From Schauerella fraxinea (lineage in GTDB: Bacteria > Pseudomonadota > Gammaproteobacteria > Burkholderiales > Burkholderiaceae_B), in assembly GCA_030849965.1 (NCBI GenBank), contig JAVDKL010000001.1, positions 744,001-808,000 of the forward strand: DNA of 64,000 bases. Reading direction: 5' to 3'. The number at the start of each line of letters is the position of its first letter. Within the stretch, counting starts at the first letter, position 1. The notes under the pieces were generated by a model that did not search any database, was not told the origin of the DNA, and worked only from the letters and a program-made list of their open reading frames with translations. This document shows, one piece after another, positions 1 to 9,111 of the stretch. Position numbers and translations under genes: made by a program.

Positions 1-10
1 ACCGGACAAG

Positions 11-664
11 ATGGAACAGTTTTTTAAAGACGCCGCGGAGTTTTTCCCCATCCTCCTGCAGGGCGCAAAGTTAACCGTCATCGTGGCGATCGGCTCATTG
101 CTGCTCTCCACCGTGCTCGGCTTGGTATGGGCGTTGATGCGCGTGTCGGGCATCACGATTCTGGAGAAGGTAAGCGCCGGCATCATCAACGTGCTGCGCG
201 GCATCCCCATCATCGTGCTGCTCTTCTACATCTACTTCGTGATGCCGGATTTCGGTCTCTCGTTGTCGGCCGTGCAAGCCGCCATCATCGGTCTTGGCGT
301 GGCGTACTCCGCCTATCAAGCGGAAAATTTCCGCGCGGGCATCCAGGCCATCGACCGCGGCCAGATCGAAGCGGCGATGTCGATGGGCATGAGCTGGAGC
401 ATGACCATGCGCCGCGTGGTGCTGCCGCAGGCCGTGAAGATCGTGTTGCCGCCTTACGGCAACATCATGATCATGATGCTCAAGGATTCCTCGCAAGCCT
501 CGACCATTACCGTGGCCGAGCTCGCGCTACAAGGCAAGCTGATCGCCATGTCGTCATTCAAGAACGCGACGGTGTTCAGCCTGGTCGCGTTGATGTATCT
601 CGTGATGTGCATCCCGTTGATTCTGTTCGTGCGCCATCTCGAAAAAAGGAACGCCTCCAAATGA
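11..664 (+). CDS. Polar amino acid ABC transporter permease
   Basis: This 217-residue inner-membrane permease is of the HisM/GlnP class. Several hydrophobic spans run through about residues 15-210. The cytoplasmic EAA coupling loop starts near residue 120 (EAAMSMG, ending VVLPQA near 140). An RGIP motif near residue 63 is typical of polar amino acid permeases. The stop codon overlaps the start of the ATPase gene in ATGA, so the two are translationally coupled. The binding protein and any second permease presumably lie left of the window. The following flavoprotein suggests an amino acid or amine substrate. Family assignment is firm; the substrate is unknown. Confidence 0.93.
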   Translation: MEQFFKDAAEFFPILLQGAKLTVIVAIGSLLLSTVLGLVWALMRVSGITILEKVSAGIINVLRGIPIIVLLFYIYFVMPDFGLSLSAVQAAIIGLGVAYSAYQAENFRAGIQAIDRGQIEAAMSMGMSWSMTMRRVVLPQAVKIVLPPYGNIMIMMLKDSSQASTITVAELALQGKLIAMSSFKNATVFSLVALMYLVMCIPLILFVRHLEKRNASK

Positions 665-1392
665 TTGAAATGAAAGACGTCCGTAAGAGTTACGGCGCGC
701 TCGAGGTGATCAAGGGCATCGACGCCAGCGTCGCCAAGGGCGAGGTGGTATGCATCGTCGGCCCATCGGGCTCGGGGAAATCCACGATCCTGCGCTGCAT
801 CAATGGGCTTGAGCGCTACAACGGCGGCAGTATTACGGTCGATGGCGTGAAGGTGGATGCCGATGCCAAATCGATCGCCGCCATCCGCACGCAGGTCTCG
901 ATGGTTTTCCAGCGCTTCAACCTTTTCCCCCATCGCACTGCGTTGCAAAACGTGGTCGAGGGGCCGATCTTCGTGAAGGGCGAGCCTCGGGCGCAAGCGC
1001 TGGAGCGCGGGCGCGCGTTGCTGGAAAGCGTGGGCCTGGCCGACAAGGCCGATGTGCATCCGCCGCAGCTTTCGGGCGGCCAGCAACAGCGGGTGGCGAT
1101 CGCCCGCGCGCTGGCCATGCAGCCAAAAGCCATTTTGTTTGACGAGCCCACCAGTGCGCTCGATCCCGAGCTGGTGGGCGATGTGCTCAACGTGATGCGC
1201 AAGCTCGCCGAAGACGGCATGACCATGGTCGTGGTCACGCACGAAATGCACTTCGCCAAGGAAGTGGCCGATCGCGTCGTGTTCATCGATGGCGGCGTGA
1301 TCGTCGAACAAGGCCCGTCGCAGGAAATCCTGAATCATCCGCAACATCCGCGCACGCAAGATTTTCTGCGGCGCGTGCTGCACCCCATGTAA
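661..1392 (+). CDS. Polar amino acid ABC transporter ATP-binding protein
   Basis: This 243-residue GlnQ/HisP-type ATPase energises the permease encoded just upstream. Visible motifs are Walker A GPSGSGKS at residues 34-41, Q-loop FQRFNLFPH, signature LSGGQQQR, Walker [14 protein letters not shown] and the H-loop VVTHEM. The open frame extends far upstream, but the ATG at 661 gives the family-standard start MIEMKDV and overlaps the permease stop in ATGA. The upstream part of the frame is the shadow of the permease gene. The next gene starts 14 bases after the stop, so all three probably share a transcript. Confidence 0.96.
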   Translation: MIEMKDVRKSYGALEVIKGIDASVAKGEVVCIVGPSGSGKSTILRCINGLERYNGGSITVDGVKVDADAKSIAAIRTQVSMVFQRFNLFPHRTALQNVVEGPIFVKGEPRAQALERGRALLESVGLADKADVHPPQLSGGQQQRVAIARALAMQPKAILFDEPTSALDPELVGDVLNVMRKLAEDGMTMVVVTHEMHFAKEVADRVVFIDGGVIVEQGPSQEILNHPQHPRTQDFLRRVLHPM

Positions 1393-1406
1393 GACCAGGA
1401 GTCGTT

Positions 1407-2699
1407 ATGCCCCAAGAACCGTTTCCGCTGGCGCCATCGTTGTGGGCGGCGACCGCCGCGGCCCCGCCGCAGACGGCAACGCTCAGCGGCGCCATTCGCA
1501 CCGATGTGGCGATCATCGGCGCCGGCTATGCCGGACTGAGCACCGCCCTGCACCTCGCCAAGCAAGGCATCCGCGCTGTGGTGGTCGAAGCGCGCGAGAT
1601 CGGTTTCGGCGGATCGGGACGCAACGGCGGCCAGGTGATCCCGGGCCTGAAATACGATCCCGATGAACTCATGACGATGTACGGCCCCGAGCGTGGGCGC
1701 CAGATCGTCGACTTCGCCAGCGGCACGGCCGATGCCGTGTTCGACCTGATCGAGCAGTACAAAATGGACGTGCCGCATGTGCGCCGCGGCTGGATACAAG
1801 GCGCACACACGGCCGCGGCGTTGGACACGGCCCAGAAACGTGCGGCTCAGTGGGCCAAGCTGGGCGCGCCGGTCAAATACTTGAGCCGTGCCGACGTATC
1901 GGCACTGATCGGCACCGATCGTTATCTGGGCGGCTGGGTGGACGAACGTGCCGGCACCATTCAACCGTTGAGCTACGTGCGAGGGCTGGCGCGTGCCGCC
2001 ATCCAGGAAGGCGCCACGGTGTACACCGACTCGCCCGTGGCCCGTTTGAGCCGTGAGGGCAACACATGGACGGTGCACGGCGCCAACGGCTACACGATCG
2101 ACGCCGACCGCGTGGTGATGTGCACCAACGCCTATGGCGGCGGCACGCTGGTGCCCAAGCTCAACACCACCATCATCGACGCCAACACTTTTCAGGTCGC
2201 GACCAAACCCCTACCGCCCGAGGTACGCGCCACGATCTTCCCGCAGGGTCATGTGTGTTCCGACACGCGGAATTTGCTGTTGTATTTTCGTTTGGATCAC
2301 ACCGGCCGGCTGCTGATGGGCGGACGCGGCCCGTTCCGTGAACCCCGCGGCGTGGAAGACTGGAAACATCTCGAACGCGTGGTGGCGAAGATGTTCCCGC
2401 AAGCGGCCGGTATCGGTTTCGACTACCGCTGGTGCGGCCGGGTGGCCATCACCCGCGATTACTTGCCGCACTTGCATCAGCCCGAGCCCGGCCTGCTGGT
2501 CGATATCGGTTGCCAAGGGCGTGGCGTGGGGTTGCAGACGCGCATGGGGCAGGCGATGGCCGCGTATGTGGCAAGCGGTGATGCCAAGATGCTGCCGGTG
2601 CCGATCACATCGATCGTACCGTTTCCGATGTACGGTTTGCGACGGGTATACGTCAACGCCGTCGTGACGTGGTATCGGCTGAACGACGGCGGGCTTTGA
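1407..2699 (+). CDS. FAD-dependent oxidoreductase, DadA/PuuB-like
   Basis: This 430-residue DAO-fold flavoprotein probably deaminates an amino acid or polyamine derivative. The ADP-binding motif GAGYAGLSTALHLA lies near residues 37-50, followed by the second-strand E of VVVEAREIG and then GGSGRNGGQV, a signature of the gamma-glutamylputrescine oxidase/glycine oxidase branch. The C-terminal FAD contact GCQGRGVGLQTRMGQ is also present. It starts 14 bases after the ABC ATPase gene, so transporter and oxidase probably handle the same nitrogen compound. The substrate cannot be read from sequence. Confidence 0.9.
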   Translation: MPQEPFPLAPSLWAATAAAPPQTATLSGAIRTDVAIIGAGYAGLSTALHLAKQGIRAVVVEAREIGFGGSGRNGGQVIPGLKYDPDELMTMYGPERGRQIVDFASGTADAVFDLIEQYKMDVPHVRRGWIQGAHTAAALDTAQKRAAQWAKLGAPVKYLSRADVSALIGTDRYLGGWVDERAGTIQPLSYVRGLARAAIQEGATVYTDSPVARLSREGNTWTVHGANGYTIDADRVVMCTNAYGGGTLVPKLNTTIIDANTFQVATKPLPPEVRATIFPQGHVCSDTRNLLLYFRLDHTGRLLMGGRGPFREPRGVEDWKHLERVVAKMFPQAAGIGFDYRWCGRVAITRDYLPHLHQPEPGLLVDIGCQGRGVGLQTRMGQAMAAYVASGDAKMLPVPITSIVPFPMYGLRRVYVNAVVTWYRLNDGGL

Positions 2700-2847
2700 C
2701 GCCCTGCGTCTCGGCAATCCGGTTGACGCGATGTGATCGCGACGAGACGAAAGCGCGCTTCCGAGGCCGGGATCGCATCGAGATGAAAATTGTCCTCAAG
2801 CGACCTCGTCGATCACGACTCAGGCGATCCCCTTCATCACGACATCC

Positions 2848-3513
2848 TCATGGGGCCGAACGAAGCGCCCGAGGGCGCGTCAGCCCATGGTTGGGGCCGA
2901 GCGTCCCGGGCACCGTCAGCCCCACGGCGCCGGCGATTTGCCACCAGCAGTGGTCGGCCTGCCGCACCAGCACGCATTCCGTGCTGAGCCCCATGAATTG
3001 CCCTTCCATCGAATGGCCCACCGCCACGTGTGCAACCTCTTCGGGCAAGCCCACCGTCAGGCACACGTGCATGCCAAACACCGAATGCCGGAAAGCCGGC
3101 TGCCCGCTCGCCGAAGGATCGCTGGCCCAACGCGCGCGGTTTTTCACATCGAACTCATACGGTTTACCCACATCATGGCACACGGCTGCCGCGATCAACA
3201 CGTCCTGATCGATGACCACGTCGTCCCAGGCACTGCGAAACTCGTCGGCCAGGCGCAGCGCCAGACGAACGACGCCGCGGAGGTGATCGGCCTGCGTGCC
3301 CCGCTTGAGCACCGGCGACCCGGGATTGCCCTCCGCCGGCATATCGGTGATGCGCTCGAAGTCGGAGCAACACAACGCGTAGCTCCACGCTTCCACCGTC
3401 AACGCACGCAACGCCGCATCTTCGATCAACCGGATCTCGGGGAAATCGGCGAGCACCGCCTCGCGAGTGTGCGAGGTGACCGCGCGACGCAACCCGCAAT
3501 AGTTGAGTGTCAT
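2848..3513 (-). CDS. HD-domain hydrolase
   Basis: This 221-residue soluble protein carries a metal-binding HD signature, with AAVCHDVGKPYEF near residues 110-122 and further histidines in FRHSVFGMH and VAVGHSMEG. Such proteins are metal-dependent phosphohydrolases or hydratase-like enzymes; no specific reaction can be assigned. It is the third gene of a minus-strand set (racemase-family enzyme, Bug binding protein, this gene), 92 bases after the Bug stop. The context suggests a step in catabolism of the imported compound rather than nucleotide signalling. Confidence 0.8.
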   Translation of the reverse strand: MTLNYCGLRRAVTSHTREAVLADFPEIRLIEDAALRALTVEAWSYALCCSDFERITDMPAEGNPGSPVLKRGTQADHLRGVVRLALRLADEFRSAWDDVVIDQDVLIAAAVCHDVGKPYEFDVKNRARWASDPSASGQPAFRHSVFGMHVCLTVGLPEEVAHVAVGHSMEGQFMGLSTECVLVRQADHCWWQIAGAVGLTVPGTLGPNHGLTRPRALRSAP

Positions 3514-3605
3514 CGCCCTGCTCCGGCCACATCGTGAGGGGCATTGCTGTTCGGGATGAACGCGAGCGTCCCTACCCTGCTTCGGATTGCGTTATGTGTC
3601 ATGGC

Positions 3606-4595
3606 CTACTCCGGCTTGATATTGCCGCGACGAATCACGTCGGTCCACATCGCGATGTTTTTCTTGATCGTTTCGGCAAACGCCTCGGACGTGCTGCCGA
3701 TCGGCGTAAATCCAATGCCCTTCAATTTGGCATTAAGTTCACCGCTGACCACTGACGTCGCCACGACTGACTGGAGTTGTGCAACGATCTCGCGCGGCGT
3801 CTGCGCGGGCGCCACCAGTCCGAAGAGGGGTTCGGTGTTGACGCCGGGATAGCCCGATTCGGCCATCGTCGGTACGTCGGGCAAGGCCGCCACGCGGCTC
3901 GGCGTCGTCAACGCCAAGGCCCGCATACGGCCGGATTTGATGTGCTCGAGCAGCGACGGCACGGTGCCGAATGAGAATTGAATCTGTCCGCCCATCAGGT
4001 CGGTATAAACGGTCGAGCCCCCGCGATACGGCACGTGCACAACATCGATACCGGCTTCCTGACGCAACTGTTGTCCCGCCAGATGCGGCGCGCTGCCCAC
4101 GCCGGAGGAGCCGTAACTCAGCGTGCCGGGATTCGCCTTTGCCAGCGCGATGAACTCGGCCAACGTCTGCGCCTTCACCGAAGGATGCACGACGAGCACG
4201 AACGGCGCCGTGCAGATTTGCGTGATCGGCTCGAAGTCCTTGATGGTGTCGTAGGTCAGTTGACTGCCGAGGAGGCCTGGATTGATCACGAAGGTCGTAT
4301 CCACAAACCCAAGCAGATAGCCATCCGGCGGCGCCGATGCCACAGCGCGCGTGCCGATCACCGTTCCTCCGCCGCTGCGGTTCTCGACGATGAATGTTTG
4401 CTTGAGCGCCGACGTCAATGCTTCGGCGGCAAACCGCCCGAGGGTGTCACTGGCTGCCCCCGGCGCAAACGGCACGATGATGCGCACGGGCTTCGTCGGA
4501 TACTTATCCTGCGCACGCACCAGGGCGGGCCACAACGCCTGCGCCCCGACGATTGCCGATGACGCGGCGATAAATTTTCTTCTGCTGTGAATCAT
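3606..4595 (-). CDS. Bug/TctC-family tricarboxylate transporter binding protein
   Basis: This 329-residue extracytoplasmic solute receptor has a signal peptide with twin arginines (MIHSRRKFI, cleavage expected after LVRAQ). The mature part opens with YPTKPVRIIVPFAPGAASD, the canonical Bug start that supplies the carboxylate-binding loop. Bug proteins deliver carboxylates or related small molecules to TctBA permeases. There is no TctBA beside it; the only tctBA in the window is 23 kb away. It follows the racemase-family gene by 49 bases, suggesting that their substrates are related. Confidence 0.95.
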   Translation of the reverse strand: MIHSRRKFIAASSAIVGAQALWPALVRAQDKYPTKPVRIIVPFAPGAASDTLGRFAAEALTSALKQTFIVENRSGGGTVIGTRAVASAPPDGYLLGFVDTTFVINPGLLGSQLTYDTIKDFEPITQICTAPFVLVVHPSVKAQTLAEFIALAKANPGTLSYGSSGVGSAPHLAGQQLRQEAGIDVVHVPYRGGSTVYTDLMGGQIQFSFGTVPSLLEHIKSGRMRALALTTPSRVAALPDVPTMAESGYPGVNTEPLFGLVAPAQTPREIVAQLQSVVATSVVSGELNAKLKGIGFTPIGSTSEAFAETIKKNIAMWTDVIRRGNIKPE

Positions 4596-4644
4596 CGATG
4601 TCTCCTCTGTTTTCTTTTTGTTGGCCCCCGGGTGTGCCGGCGAC

Positions 4645-5775
4645 CTATGAACTGAAACGTCCGGCGACCAGCGCCGCTTCAGGATCGGCGCCCAGCCCCG
4701 GCAGATCCGGCACGCTTACCTTGCCCGCCACGATCGGCACGGATGCCCCGTATGGAACGTGCTGCAACTCGACATACAAACGCTCAAGCGACGCTGGCGT
4801 GGGCTGCGCGGCCAACAGATGAAGCGCCGCCAGATATCCAGGACCGAAAAACGCAACCTGCGGCGCGCATCGCACCGCCGTGCCTTCGCACAAGCGCGAG
4901 ATCTCGACCGCCGCCGTCAACCCAAGTTTGATGACGCTCGGCTGCACATAGCGCACCGTGCCGTCTGCCACCAGTTTCGTTATCTCGAAGGCGCTGCTGG
5001 CGTTCTCACCCACAGCCAATGGCACCGGTGACCGCTTGCTCAAACGCGCCAGGGCATCGTGATCTTCGGGCGGCCAGAGCGGCTCCTCGATCCACAATGG
5101 GTCGTGCGCCGCCATGTCGGCGATGGCGCCATCGGCTTCGTCAGGCAGCCAGGCGCAATTGGTGTCCACCATCAGCGGCAGCCCCGCACCCATCGCACGG
5201 CGCGCCGCTGCCACGGCACCCGTCGTCCGCTCGTGCAGTTTGACCTCCGCGTAGCCCGCCTCCAGCGCACGCGTGACGTTGCGATCGATCAGGGACTCGT
5301 CGGCGTAATACTGCAATAGCGAGGCATAGGCATTCACGCTGTCGCGCTGCTTGCCACCCAATAAGGCATAGAGCGGCACACCCTGCAGCTTGGCCTTGAT
5401 GTCCCACAGCGCAATATCGAGCCCGGCAATCGCGTGAAGTACCGGACCCGAACGGCCCAGGTTATGCAACGTGCGCCGGATGACGGGCACCAACGTATCG
5501 TCCTCGCATGACTTGCCCACCGCGAGCGGCGCGATCAATGTGTCGAAGATGGCTTTGAGCGCCGTCGGCTCGACGCAATACGACTCTCCCCACCCAACCG
5601 TGCCGTCGCTGATCTCCAGCCGCACCAGGGCGCTGTCGAGTTTGTCGCGCGGACGCCCGGCGAACAAGGGCGCCGCCGTCCAATGATGGAAAGGCAAGCG
5701 CATCGGAATGCAGGTAATCGATCGGATCGTTGCAGCGGCCACGCGTTTGCCTTGTGATGAATGCGTCAAGGGCAT
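4645..5775 (-). CDS. Mandelate racemase/muconate lactonizing enzyme family protein
   Basis: This 376-residue enolase-superfamily enzyme has an N-terminal capping domain and a C-terminal barrel. Visible features are the YAEVKLHER segment with the KxK-like base region, metal-ligand stretches MVDTNCAW, WIEEPLWPPED and LAVGENASS, and the VQPSVIKLGL strand. It should abstract an alpha-proton from a carboxylate; racemase, dehydratase and cycloisomerase activities cannot be told apart here. The frame can open at a TTG at 5805, but the ATG at 5775 starts MPLTHSS and is preferred. It is divergent from a LysR regulator and leads the operon with the Bug protein and the HD hydrolase. Confidence 0.9.
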   Translation of the reverse strand: MPLTHSSQGKRVAAATIRSITCIPMRLPFHHWTAAPLFAGRPRDKLDSALVRLEISDGTVGWGESYCVEPTALKAIFDTLIAPLAVGKSCEDDTLVPVIRRTLHNLGRSGPVLHAIAGLDIALWDIKAKLQGVPLYALLGGKQRDSVNAYASLLQYYADESLIDRNVTRALEAGYAEVKLHERTTGAVAAARRAMGAGLPLMVDTNCAWLPDEADGAIADMAAHDPLWIEEPLWPPEDHDALARLSKRSPVPLAVGENASSAFEITKLVADGTVRYVQPSVIKLGLTAAVEISRLCEGTAVRCAPQVAFFGPGYLAALHLLAAQPTPASLERLYVELQHVPYGASVPIVAGKVSVPDLPGLGADPEAALVAGRFSS

Positions 5776-5779
5776 CAGT

Positions 5780-5850
5780 GTTGCAAGCGGCTTTGATATA
5801 GTCAAATATATATAATCACTGTATTCATATACTTATTTATATACGTGGCG
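5780..5850. promoter_or_regulatory. AT-rich divergent promoter region between racemase-family gene and LysR gene
   Basis: This short segment is conspicuously AT-rich in a GC-rich window, with runs such as caaatatatataatcactg and cttatttatata. It holds TATAAT-like hexamers for both directions and near-symmetric ATAnnTAT stretches of the T-N11-A kind used by LysR proteins. It is the expected control point for the LysR gene and the minus-strand catabolic operon. No single operator can be fixed by eye. Confidence 0.5.
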
Positions 5851-5852
5851 CC

Positions 5853-6746
5853 ATGCTCAAGCCTACCGAACTCGCCCTGTTGAAAGCCGTGCACACGCTG
5901 GGTACGGTCACCGCTGCCGCCGAGGCGGTCGGCATGTCGCAGCCCGCCGCCAGCGCGATGCTGCGTCATATGGAAGATCGCCTGGGTTTCGACCTCTTCA
6001 CGCGCGAACGCCGCCGGCTGACGCTCACGCGAAACGGGCAAGCGATGCTGCCTGAGGTGCTCAATGCGTTGGCCGGGCTGGAGGCAGTGGACCGGTTATC
6101 CCAGGATCTCAAACGCGGGCTGACCAGCCGACTGGTCGTTGGAACGGTATCGACTGCTGCCATCAGCTTGCTGCCATCGGCCATCGAATGGATACAGGCA
6201 CGGCACCCCGGCATGACGGTATTGCTGCGCGCCGGCAACGCACTCGACATCATCGACATGGCTGCCGATCAGCGGATCGACGTGGGTGTCATCCTCGGCT
6301 CACCCATGGGCGACCGCGTCGGCACGAAGCTGCTGGCTCCGTTGAGCCTGTGTTGTGTGATGCGACCCGATCATCCCCTGGCACGAAAGAAGAAGCTAGG
6401 CCTGGCAGACATGGCCGCCGCGCGCCTCATCGTGCTGAGCCCGCACCTGCGGGTAGGCGAATCCTTCTCCCGCGCGATGAAACATGCTGGATTGGACTTT
6501 ACGCCATCGATCGAAGTGATGCAGTCGTCGGCCGCGTGCGCGCTGGTTGAGGCCAATGCCGGGATCGCGGTGCTGGAAAATCTCAGCGCGGTACATGCGC
6601 ATCGTTGCGGTCTGATTGCCAAACCGCTACTGGCGGTGGACGATCTGCCGCTGTGCGCCGTGTGGCCGAAAAATCGAAGCTTCAATACACCCACTGAAGA
6701 CCTGCTTGCACGCTTGGCGACCGATGCGATCAACCTGCCGCTTTAA
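5853..6746 (+). CDS. LysR-family transcriptional regulator
   Basis: This 297-residue LysR protein has an N-terminal winged helix (TVTAAAEAVGMSQPAASAML, residues 19-38) followed by a periplasmic-binding-protein-like effector domain from about residue 95. Divergent orientation from the racemase-family gene, with an AT-rich promoter between, is the classic LysR layout. The inferred target is the operon at 5775-2848, with a carboxylate intermediate as likely inducer. Its 3' end overlaps the convergent histidine kinase gene by 17 bases. Confidence 0.93.
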   Translation: MLKPTELALLKAVHTLGTVTAAAEAVGMSQPAASAMLRHMEDRLGFDLFTRERRRLTLTRNGQAMLPEVLNALAGLEAVDRLSQDLKRGLTSRLVVGTVSTAAISLLPSAIEWIQARHPGMTVLLRAGNALDIIDMAADQRIDVGVILGSPMGDRVGTKLLAPLSLCCVMRPDHPLARKKKLGLADMAAARLIVLSPHLRVGESFSRAMKHAGLDFTPSIEVMQSSAACALVEANAGIAVLENLSAVHAHRCGLIAKPLLAVDDLPLCAVWPKNRSFNTPTEDLLARLATDAINLPL

Positions 6747-8211
6747 CCACCGGCAACGCAAACTCGAATACGGCGCCCTTGCCTGCGCGCTCGACCAATT
6801 GAATGTCGCTGTCGTGCAACTGCAAAATGCGCCGCACGATAAGCAAACCCAGGCCGCCGCGGTCGCCCTGTGCCGGGCCGAGTGACGACGCGCGCTTGAA
6901 CAAACCCTCGCGCAGCGACTGGGGGATGCCCGGGCCGGTGTCGCTAACGGACACCGCCACGGCATCGTGCGCACGGTGCAGTGCCACCTCGATCGTGCCG
7001 CCAGCAGGCGTATGCCGAATCGCGTTGTCGAGCAGATTGGTCAACACGCGTTCGATCATCCCCAGATCGGCGCATGCCATCGGCACATCGCGCCCCACAT
7101 CGATCGACAGCGTCAATCGGCGCGCTTCTGCCGCCAATTCGAATTTCTGCAGGACGTCTTGAACCAACTCGGCCAGTGAGAACATTTCCCGCTCGGGTTG
7201 AACGACGCCGGATTCCAACCGCGCCAGCTCGAACAAGGTCTGCGCCAGCTTGCCGACCTTGCGGCTCTGCGCCAAGGCGATGTCGATATACCGCCGCCGC
7301 TCGTCAGGCGTCAACGTATCCGCCTTCAACAACAGCGTTTCGAGATACCCATGCAGGGAGGTCAGCGGCGTGCGCAAATCGTGCGAGATATTGGCGATGA
7401 TCTCGCGCCGTTGCTGATCGGCCTGCGTCAGCGCCGACCATTGCTCGCCGATACGCTGCGCCATTTGCTCGTAGCTGTGACGCAGCACCACGATCTCGTC
7501 GCGTTCGCCGTCCGGTAGCGCGGCGGGCCGATGCGTCAACTTGAGCGGTGCGGAAGCCCCCGCATCGAAGGCCCGCACGGCCTGCGTCAAGCTGCGAAGC
7601 GGGGTAGTGATCAAGCGAAACGCGATCAATCCTGCCGCCAAGCCCAGCAATGCCACCAGCGCCATCGACCAGAGCGTGACCCGCAGCACACTGCTGGAGG
7701 TGAGATTCGCGGCGACCATATCGTGCGTTTCACCGAGCAGCACCACATACACGAATCCGGCAGGTTGCCCGTTGCGAAACAACGGGGCGGCACTGAACAC
7801 TTTGCGCGCCGTGGCGCTACGCGGATCGTCTCCCAGGATCGGCAGCGGCTCGCCACTCGCCAGCGATTGCAAAGGGCCAAGATCGACCCGATCGCGCTTG
7901 AGCGACCCCGGCGGCGCGGCATTGCCCACGATCACGCCCGCCTTGTTCAACAGATAGACCTCGACGCTGGGGTTCACCGCCATCAGCTTGTCGAACAACG
8001 CGCGCAGCGCCACTGCATTCAGCCCGTCTGCCGTCATGAACTCGTCGCTTTCGGCGATATGGCTGGCCAAACCGGCAGACAACCGCTGCACCGTTTCCTG
8101 CTCCTGCTCAGTCGTCGCGCGCATCTGCAGCCACACCGAGGCGCCGCAGCAGGCGAGCAACAACAACGCGAACACGGCGCACAGCCGCTGAGTGACCGTC
8201 AGGCGTCTCAT
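6730..8211 (-). CDS. Sensor histidine kinase
   Basis: This 493-residue membrane sensor has a transmembrane span near residues 7-30, a periplasmic sensing domain of about 145 residues, and a second span near 178-200. It continues with a HAMP segment, a dimerisation helix with the H-box IIANISHDLRTPLTSL (phospho-acceptor His277) and a catalytic ATPase domain with N-, G1 (DTGPGIP) and G2 (GDRGGLGL) boxes. The start ATG overlaps the response regulator stop in ATGA. It lies divergent from a periplasmic methionine-repair cassette, so the sensed signal may be oxidant damage in the envelope; that is inference. Confidence 0.95.
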   Translation of the reverse strand: MRRLTVTQRLCAVFALLLLACCGASVWLQMRATTEQEQETVQRLSAGLASHIAESDEFMTADGLNAVALRALFDKLMAVNPSVEVYLLNKAGVIVGNAAPPGSLKRDRVDLGPLQSLASGEPLPILGDDPRSATARKVFSAAPLFRNGQPAGFVYVVLLGETHDMVAANLTSSSVLRVTLWSMALVALLGLAAGLIAFRLITTPLRSLTQAVRAFDAGASAPLKLTHRPAALPDGERDEIVVLRHSYEQMAQRIGEQWSALTQADQQRREIIANISHDLRTPLTSLHGYLETLLLKADTLTPDERRRYIDIALAQSRKVGKLAQTLFELARLESGVVQPEREMFSLAELVQDVLQKFELAAEARRLTLSIDVGRDVPMACADLGMIERVLTNLLDNAIRHTPAGGTIEVALHRAHDAVAVSVSDTGPGIPQSLREGLFKRASSLGPAQGDRGGLGLLIVRRILQLHDSDIQLVERAGKGAVFEFALPVVKAAG

Positions 8212-8957
8212 GACCGATCCGCCGGCGCAGCGGGCGGTGCCAGCGTGGCCTGTGCCGACGGCGCAAACTTATAGCCATGCCCCCATACCGTCAAAATACG
8301 GCATGGATTGGCCGGATCCGGCTCGATCTTCATCCGCAGCCGATTGATGTGCGTATTCACGGTGTGCTCATAGCCATCGTGCTGATACCCCCACACATGA
8401 TTGAGCAGATCCATCCGCGAAAAAACCTTGCCCGGGTTGCGCACGAAAAACGCCAGCAGATCGAACTCACGCGGCGTCAATTCGATCGGCTTATCGTCCA
8501 CCCGCGCATCGCGAGCCATCGGATCGATCGCCACGCCGTTCACCTGAATCAGGCCCGCATCGATTTTCATATCACGCGCCAGCGCATCTGTTCGGCGGAT
8601 CAGCGCTTTCACGCGCGCCACGAGTTCGAGAATCGAAAAGGGTTTGGCGAGGTAATCGTCTGCGCCCAATTCCAATCCAAGAATGCGATGCACCTCGCTC
8701 GAGCGCGCACTGATGATGATGATCGGCGTATAGCGCGTCATTGCACGGGTGCGCTTGCACAGCTCCAACCCGTCGATACCCGGCAGCATCAAATCGAGTA
8801 CCAAAGCGTGCCACCCGCCCTCTTCCAGCCGCCGCAGGCCTTCGTTACCGTCAGGCGCATGCGTGACCAGATAGCCCTCGTCGCGCAGATGCATGCGCAG
8901 GAGCTCGGCAATATGCATGTCGTCTTCGACGATCAGAACGCGTTTTTGCGTATCCAT
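8208..8957 (-). CDS. OmpR/PhoB-family response regulator
   Basis: This 249-residue two-domain regulator has a receiver domain with the acidic pocket EDD (residues 11-13), phospho-acceptor Asp55 in VLDLMLPG and the lysine in YLAKPFS. The C-terminal winged helix contains LTPREFDLLAFF and RTVN-like recognition elements ending WGHGYKF. It is the first gene of the pair, with the kinase following by ATGA overlap. The adjacent divergent gene set from 9112 is the most probable target, with both promoters sharing the gap 8958-9111. Confidence 0.95.
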   Translation of the reverse strand: MDTQKRVLIVEDDMHIAELLRMHLRDEGYLVTHAPDGNEGLRRLEEGGWHALVLDLMLPGIDGLELCKRTRAMTRYTPIIIISARSSEVHRILGLELGADDYLAKPFSILELVARVKALIRRTDALARDMKIDAGLIQVNGVAIDPMARDARVDDKPIELTPREFDLLAFFVRNPGKVFSRMDLLNHVWGYQHDGYEHTVNTHINRLRMKIEPDPANPCRILTVWGHGYKFAPSAQATLAPPAAPADRS

Positions 8958-9019
8958 GAATGAAAAGGGTCAGATCACTGCCATGTTGCAACGCCAACAT
9001 TGTGACGTCTTTCGGCTCC

Positions 9020-9049
9020 CGCAAAGTTCACGATTATTTTAAGTTTGCG
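9020..9049. promoter_or_regulatory. Inverted repeat in the regulator/cytochrome intergenic region
   Basis: The hexamers CGCAAA (9020-9025) and TTTGCG (9044-9049) form an inverted repeat with an 18-base AT-rich spacer. It sits between the divergent response regulator gene and the methionine-repair cassette. It is a candidate binding site or promoter-overlapping operator, not proven. PhoB-class regulators usually prefer direct repeats, which lowers confidence. Confidence 0.3.
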
Positions 9050-9111
9050 TGAGGACTTGGCGACCGGGTCGGCTCAACAATGCTTCCATCAGAAGAAAAC
9101 TGGGGCCCGAC

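Noticed and set aside
127-660. N-terminal extension of the first ABC ATPase
   Set aside because: It is the shifted reading of the permease gene; MIEMKDV at 661 is the true start.
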